Below are positions 60,120 through 64,000 of a stretch of 64,000 bases of DNA, one piece after another. A model generated the notes under the pieces. It searched no databases. It was not told where the DNA came from and saw only the letters and a program-made list of their open reading frames with translations. Made by a program: the position numbers and the translations under genes. Source of the DNA: Polaromonas naphthalenivorans CJ2 (GTDB lineage: Bacteria; Pseudomonadota; Gammaproteobacteria; Burkholderiales; Burkholderiaceae_C); contig NC_008757.1 in assembly GCF_000015505.1 (NCBI RefSeq), forward strand, positions 62,001 to 126,000. The letters are read 5' to 3'. Numbering within the stretch: the first letter of the stretch is position 1; every line of letters starts with the position of its first letter.

Positions 60120-60787
60120 TATTTGTTTCCTGCGTTAATTCGCTTCAATATCTCTGTATAGAGAGCCTGAATTTCCTCAGTCGCCTTCACTGAGCGATCA
60201 CGACTGTTAAGTTCATGCAAAGCACGGCCAGTTTTGCCAGATGCCAACCAAGAGGCTCTTTGCGCAATTTGCGTATCGAACACCGAAAGACCCTCTTCTT
60301 TAAAGTACTCGCGAAGTTCAGTTGTTGCTTTTGCTGTTTCTGTTGTTGAGACTCGCGTCAGAACAATATGAGCAGGAATATGACCAAGTTCATGTCGAGA
60401 ATCCATCTCTTTGAGATGAGAAAAGACATTTAAAGTTGATTCGATTTCTTGCTGGTCAGGGCCGCACGGCACAAGAACAAGATCGCTCAAAAGGGAACAT
60501 TCAAGCATTGTTCTGTAATTTTGTGCGCCGATATCAACAACAACGAGTGTGTATTTTCCCGACAAATTTGCCAATTCTCTGGCTGGGTTGGGGGGAAGTG
60601 CTAATACTGGAATTGATGGGACGATCCCCTCCTCGTTCCGAATTCTTGACCAACTTGTTGCTGAACCTTGTTTATCAGTGTCCAAGAGAACTACGTCAAC
60701 ACCATTGCATGCGGCCAAAGCTGCAATGTTCGTTGCAAGCCTCGACTTACCTACTCCGCCTTTTTCTGCCCCAATTGTTATAACCAT
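60119..60787 (-). CDS. parA: ParA-type partition ATPase
   Basis: 222-aa ParA/MinD ATPase without an N-terminal HTH (type Ib-like length). Deviant Walker A is AEKGGVGKSRLATN (about residue 8), Walker A' VVLLDTDKQGSATSW (about 34), Walker B YTLVVVDIGAQN (about 81). It moves plasmid copies apart together with ParB. It overlaps parB by one base. The small size suggests that autoregulation is done by ParB or another protein. Confidence 0.92.
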   Translation of the reverse strand: MVITIGAEKGGVGKSRLATNIAALAACNGVDVVLLDTDKQGSATSWSRIRNEEGIVPSIPVLALPPNPARELANLSGKYTLVVVDIGAQNYRTMLECSLLSDLVLVPCGPDQQEIESTLNVFSHLKEMDSRHELGHIPAHIVLTRVSTTETAKATTELREYFKEEGLSVFDTQIAQRASWLASGKTGRALHELNSRDRSVKATEEIQALYTEILKRINAGNK

Positions 60788-60794
60788 ACAACCC

Positions 60795-60830
60795 TTTAAT
60801 TAAATTGCTCATTATTCAATTTAATTTAAA
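60795..60830. promoter_or_regulatory. AT-rich inverted repeat in the parA promoter region
   Basis: TTTAATTAAATTG (60795-60807) is inverted as CAATTTAATTTAAA (60817-60830) with one extra base, 8 nt upstream of the parA start. A candidate operator for autoregulation of parAB, inferred from position. Confidence 0.4.
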
Positions 60831-61100
60831 GAATGTAAAGAACTTGCTGTAACTTGACACGTAGTTTGCTCATTCTCATCGACAAAAACCAAAAAGAATT
60901 CATAAATAGTTGCTTAAGTGTTTAGCATTGGAAGTTTGAACGTACTCCTGCTGCATATTGGATCGAGCCAAGTCGAATAAATTTCGAACCCTTTGTTCAA
61001 GACGATAGACGGATGAAAAGCTACGAAGGATTTGTTGGTTCGCAAAACGATTGCCAACTTCCAAAGTTGGCTCGCGCCAAGAGTTCTTAAATAAATCCTT
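60831..61100. other. non-coding centromere-like region upstream of parA
   Basis: About 270 bases without a gene. It holds two of the TTGGCTCG-type sites and a further dyad, CCAACTT(N3)AAGTTGG (61054-61070). A frame on the minus strand (60914-61132) crosses these sites and the IS end and is not credible. Confidence 0.45.
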
Positions 61101-61102
61101 CT

Positions 61103-61932
61103 AGGCCGTGTTCGGAAAGTCAGTGGAGCCATTTCATCATGCCGGCGATGTGTACAAAGCCCAGAAACGTGACGTCGAGCTTGTCAAAGCGAGTGGCGAC
61201 ACGGCGAAAGACCTTCATGCGCTGGAAGAGGTTTTCAATCAGGTGCCGCGCCTTGTAGCGGTGTCGGTCCAGGACGCGCTGGTTTTTTTGCGGTTGACCC
61301 GGCAAGGGATGATGACCTGCATGCCACGCTTTTCTGCCGCCTGGACAATCTTGTCGCGGTCATAGGCTTTGTCCGCCAGAAGGGCTTTGGCCTGCAGCCC
61401 ATCGAGCAACTCGGGCACGGGTTTGGAGACGTGGCGCTGCCCTGGGGTCAGCACAAAGCGCAGCGGGTTGCCCAGTGCGTCGCAGACGGCGTGAATCTTG
61501 GTATTGAGGGCCCCGCGCGTGATGCCGATGGCCTGCGGGCCGCTGGTCTTGCGGGCGCCTGCCGGAGCTTGATGCGCCCGGCAGCAGGTCGAATCGACCA
61601 TCACCTCTTCCATGTCGGGCTGCTGCACGCCCTGGAAAAGGCGCTCGAAGTGCCCTTTGCCGCACCATTAGGCGTAGCGCTGGTACACCATGCTCCATTT
61701 GCCCAGCCGCTCAGGCAGGTCGCGCCAGGGCGCGCCCGTGCGGGCCATCCACAGCAGGGCAAAGAAAAACGTCCTGTGCGCCCCGCCAGGGCGACCTTTG
61801 CACGGTGGCATGAACGGCTCGATACGCTGCCATTGCGCATCGGTGAAGGTGTGGCGTGCATGGGTCATTCTGGCCTAATCGGGTGATTAGACCGCATCAA
61901 TATCTGAACCTCAAACTTTCCGAACACGGCCT
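61103..61932 (-). mobile_element. IS5-family insertion sequence (IS427-like), complete ends
   Basis: About 830 bp bounded by inverted repeats GGCCGTGTTCGGAAAGT (left, 61104-61120) and its complement (right, 61915-61931). CTAG flanks both sides (61101-61104 and 61931-61934), so the target duplication is TA or CTAG. The perfect ends suggest a recent insertion into the partition region. Confidence 0.85.
61120..61868 (-). pseudogene. IS5-family transposase with in-frame stop and frameshift
   Basis: From ATG 61868 the minus strand reads MTHARHTFTDAQWQRIEPFM ... LPERLGKWSMVYQRYA, then an in-frame TAA at 61668-61670. The same frame goes on with WCGKGHFERLFQGV and the DDE region MEEVMVDSTCCRAHQ and LLADKAYDRDKIV. 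At a run of seven A's (about 61284-61290) the frame shifts and ends KARHLIENLFQRMKVFRRVA then TRFDKL. The stop suggests loss of function. The A-run shift could be programmed, as IS427-group elements use frameshifting. Confidence 0.8.
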
Positions 61933-62071
61933 AGCCTCAAAAAGTGCCGAAAAGTGAAAATATTGGCTCGAGCCAACTATCAGGGCATGAAAAAAACAAG
62001 CCACAAGCGCTGTGCGTTCGCCATCTAACTCCCGAGCCTGCGGTGGCGGATTTCTCGGGAGTTTTGATGAT
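61933..62071. other. intergenic region with parS-like site and a hairpin after the recombinase gene
   Basis: Holds the fourth TTGGCTCGAGCCAA site and an inverted repeat ACTCCCGAG (62028-62036)/CTCGGGAGT (62054-62062), which may terminate the minus-strand recombinase transcript. Confidence 0.4.
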
Positions 62072-63946
62072 TTATGTAAAAGCTTTGCTTAGCTCTTCAG
62101 CACGCCGTTTAAGCGGCGCACGCCCATAGATCGACATGGTTGTTTCAATGCTGGCATGGCCCATCTGCGCCTGGATCGCATCCATGGCTACGTCCCTTGC
62201 GACTGATCGGGCGCCGAACGTATGTCTGAGCCAGTGGGGTGAGGCCCGTTCGAGCTGGGTTCGTTCTTTGGCGGGAAGTGTCGAGTATTGAATTGCGCGC
62301 AGCGTCCACGATTTGACATGCTGGTAAAACGGCCGGTAGCCTACTGGCTCCATCGAATCAAGCGTACTGGATATTAAGGGTGCTTTCGGGTCGGCAGTTT
62401 CTATGCCGCCAAGCCCCCGGAATTGCAAATAGCGTTGCAGAGCTTCAAATGCCTGATTCGGGATAAAAACATAGCGGTTTTTTGCGCCCTTGCCATGCAC
62501 ATACAAAACCCAGCCCTCGGGCTGTTTGTCAAAATCCTTGAGCCGTGCATGTAGAAATTCCATGGAACGCAGTCCGACTGCTTCGAGGAACTTGAAAATA
62601 AACCGAATCCGTTCACTGGCCGCAGTTGGTGGTTGTGCATCTATATAACGGATTATTTCGGAATAGCCGAATTCGCTGATGGATTTGCTTTCCTTGACTA
62701 TTCGGTTTTTATCATCGCCTGTTTTTCTATTAACCAAAACCCAGGGATTCTGGTTAATGTAAGAGGCTGAGTGAAGCCAGAGGAATAATGCTGAAACCAC
62801 AATGACCGACTGGCGGTGGCTGTCGTGGCTGAGCTGGCCACGAAATGGAGCCCACCCCGCTTCAAAGGGCTTGGCTTTGCGCCGAGAAATCCAGCTCGGG
62901 GGTATGTTCTGCAAGAAGGCCATATACGCCAAACAGTCCTCGACCGTCATGTCCTTGAATCCAATTGCGTGACGCTCCTGCTGCAGCCACAGCATTAAGC
63001 GCACAGCTTCACGCAAGTAAACAGTCGCGGTGAGTTTGGAGCCAGAGCGCGCTGCTATCCAGGCATTAACTGCGTCCATATCGTTATCGGCCTTGAGAAC
63101 CGAACTGCCGGACAAAATAGGCGTTGACCCGCATGCAGGACTTTCAATGGTTTGGATTTCGCGGTAGGGCGTGTATTGCGAGGGCATCATTGCGAGGGCG
63201 AAGGCCGGCCGGGTGCTCGCTGCTGTGGCGGGCATGATCGAGCCGAGGAACTGCGCGATCCGCTCCGCCTTGAGTTTGCCGACACCGGGCATGAATCTGT
63301 ACCAGCGGCCTGCCGAGTCGATGGCCTGGCGCAGCATGCCCAGGTTGATCAAGCCCGCTGTGACCAGCTTGGAGGCAGTCACGTCATCGAACCAGCCGGC
63401 CACGGGATCACTTTCGGTGGGAACTTCAGCGCTCAATGCTTCAAGCTTGGACAGCAGAGCGAGCTGGCGCTGGCGCAAGCGGTTCCGCCTGGTACTGGAT
63501 GCGACGCCTTTTTCCGACGCTGGGTAGGCATCCCTGTACATCTCCAGCACTTCTGCCGCGCCCCAATCGTCCAGATCGTGCTCTTCAATGTATTGCTCAA
63601 GAGAAGGCATTCGCGCCTTGTCGATATTGACGAAGCCATCTTCGACGGACTTCAAAAACGCCACCGTCTTCGGCTTGACGGTCAGCCCGATGAGCCGCCA
63701 GGCCGATTTCTCGCCATGACGCCTTGCTATGGACCTGACTGCTTCAATGGTCTGTCGGCTTGCGGTAATCGCTTCGTGTCCGTGCTCGACCCCGAGGTAC
63801 AGCTTGCCGGCCTCCCGCGCATCGACGCCTTCGGCAATCGCACGCAAATGAGCGAAGTGATGAAGACCGATTTTCATCACGTACTTGGTGGGCGCAAAAA
63901 AGGGCGTTGATTTCATTGGAGATTTCCGAATAGGGCAGGTTTCCAT
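62072..63946 (-). CDS. large tyrosine recombinase (phage-integrase family)
   Basis: 624-aa site-specific recombinase. The N-terminal ~200 aa match the DUF3701-type extension found in plasmid and phage integrases of Burkholderiales (MKIGLHHFAHLRAIAEGVDA). The catalytic domain (about 410-624) carries Arg in AVGLRSMEFLHARL (about 454), His-x-x-Arg in SPHWLRHTFGA (about 575), His in QAQMGHASIETT (about 597) and the nucleophile Tyr in MSIYGRA (about 606). It could resolve plasmid multimers or integrate an element. No att site is identified. Confidence 0.88.
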   Translation of the reverse strand: METCPIRKSPMKSTPFFAPTKYVMKIGLHHFAHLRAIAEGVDAREAGKLYLGVEHGHEAITASRQTIEAVRSIARRHGEKSAWRLIGLTVKPKTVAFLKSVEDGFVNIDKARMPSLEQYIEEHDLDDWGAAEVLEMYRDAYPASEKGVASSTRRNRLRQRQLALLSKLEALSAEVPTESDPVAGWFDDVTASKLVTAGLINLGMLRQAIDSAGRWYRFMPGVGKLKAERIAQFLGSIMPATAASTRPAFALAMMPSQYTPYREIQTIESPACGSTPILSGSSVLKADNDMDAVNAWIAARSGSKLTATVYLREAVRLMLWLQQERHAIGFKDMTVEDCLAYMAFLQNIPPSWISRRKAKPFEAGWAPFRGQLSHDSHRQSVIVVSALFLWLHSASYINQNPWVLVNRKTGDDKNRIVKESKSISEFGYSEIIRYIDAQPPTAASERIRFIFKFLEAVGLRSMEFLHARLKDFDKQPEGWVLYVHGKGAKNRYVFIPNQAFEALQRYLQFRGLGGIETADPKAPLISSTLDSMEPVGYRPFYQHVKSWTLRAIQYSTLPAKERTQLERASPHWLRHTFGARSVARDVAMDAIQAQMGHASIETTMSIYGRAPLKRRAEELSKAFT

Positions 63947-64000
63947 TTTGCACCATTCAAATATGAAAGCAAAAAATTGCAGTCAGATAATGCGGCTAAT
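63947..64000. other. window end, non-coding
   Basis: 54 bases upstream of the recombinase start. Nothing identified. Confidence 0.3.

Larger units (their letters stand above)
59969..61976. repeat. candidate parS centromere sites (TTGGCTCGMGCCAA, 4 copies)
   Basis: Four 14-bp near-palindromes: TTGGCTCGCGCCAA at 59970-59983 (inside parB) and 61067-61080, TTGGATCGAGCCAA at 60958-60971, and TTGGCTCGAGCCAA at 61963-61976. The span given covers all four. Clustering around parAB and dyad symmetry match parS sites bound by ParB HTH domains. An IS5-family element now separates the last copy from the others. Confidence 0.6.

Noticed and set aside
60914..61132. 72-aa minus-strand frame upstream of parA
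   Set aside because: Spans two parS-like sites and the end of an IS element, so it is not a native gene.
63152..63910. 252-aa plus-strand frame
   Set aside because: Antisense to the tyrosine recombinase, whose motifs are clear on the other strand.
1..64000. tRNA or rRNA genes
   Set aside because: No cloverleaf with a conserved T-loop and CCA end, and no rRNA-like sequence, was noticed by eye; a tRNA search program would be decisive.

Overview
The window looks like part of a large conjugative plasmid from a betaproteobacterium. Gene families, codon use and the alk-like genes fit a Comamonadaceae host of the Polaromonas, Acidovorax or Variovorax type; the genus is an inference. It is a mosaic. 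The first ~19.8 kb is GC-rich and resembles the catabolic cargo and right half of a Tn4371-like integrative conjugative element (ICE). From ~20 to 33 kb the DNA is AT-rich and full of small unrecognised genes. From ~34 to 64 kb lies a plasmid backbone with transfer, replication, partition and recombinase genes, broken by insertion-sequence (IS) debris.

Region by region. 1-5.7 kb: a fatty alcohol/aldehyde/acyl-CoA module (GMC alcohol dehydrogenase cut by the window edge, acyl-CoA synthetase, aldehyde dehydrogenase, OmpW porin), comparable to alkJ-alkK-alkH-alkL, followed by a broken coniferyl-aldehyde dehydrogenase fragment. 6.3-19.7 kb: a LysR regulator, an EexN-like lipoprotein and a complete P-type mating-pair operon in the Tn4371 order (traG, RHH gene, trbBCDEJLFGI, DUF2274 gene), ending in a clear terminator. 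20-33.9 kb: about twenty small genes, including DUF805, PAPS-reductase-like, H-NS-like and NERD-domain proteins. Many of those between 23.4 and 31.2 kb stand as separate units with their own terminators; five transcription units carry a repeated two-hairpin leader. A CRISPR-like mini-array and IS1595 and IS605 relics lie here too.

34-54.8 kb: a second, different transfer locus. Its order is virB11-2-3-4-5-6, two TcpQ-like genes, a type IVb pilus assembly set (pilN, O, P, Q, R), then virB8-9-10 and a small lipoprotein. A UvrD-like helicase gene and a virB1-like lytic transglycosylase gene follow. No pilin gene of the PilS type, no relaxase and no second coupling protein is present in the window. 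55-57.9 kb: a replication initiator and an origin with at least twelve 17-bp iterons, split by a ~530-bp GC-rich insert with imperfect terminal inverted repeats. 58.1-59.15 kb: fused fragments of an IS5-type transposase and a TnpB. 59.1-62 kb: parB and parA with four copies of a TTGGCTCG(C/A)GCCAA-type site, interrupted by an IS5-family element. 62.1-63.95 kb: a large tyrosine recombinase.

Together the 34-64 kb backbone supplies replication, partition, possible integration or resolution, and a transfer apparatus. The left 20 kb looks like ICE-derived cargo with its own, unrelated mating channel. The most unusual points are the VirB/Pil hybrid locus, the repeated double-hairpin leaders and the repeated CCTAATTAGG palindromes.
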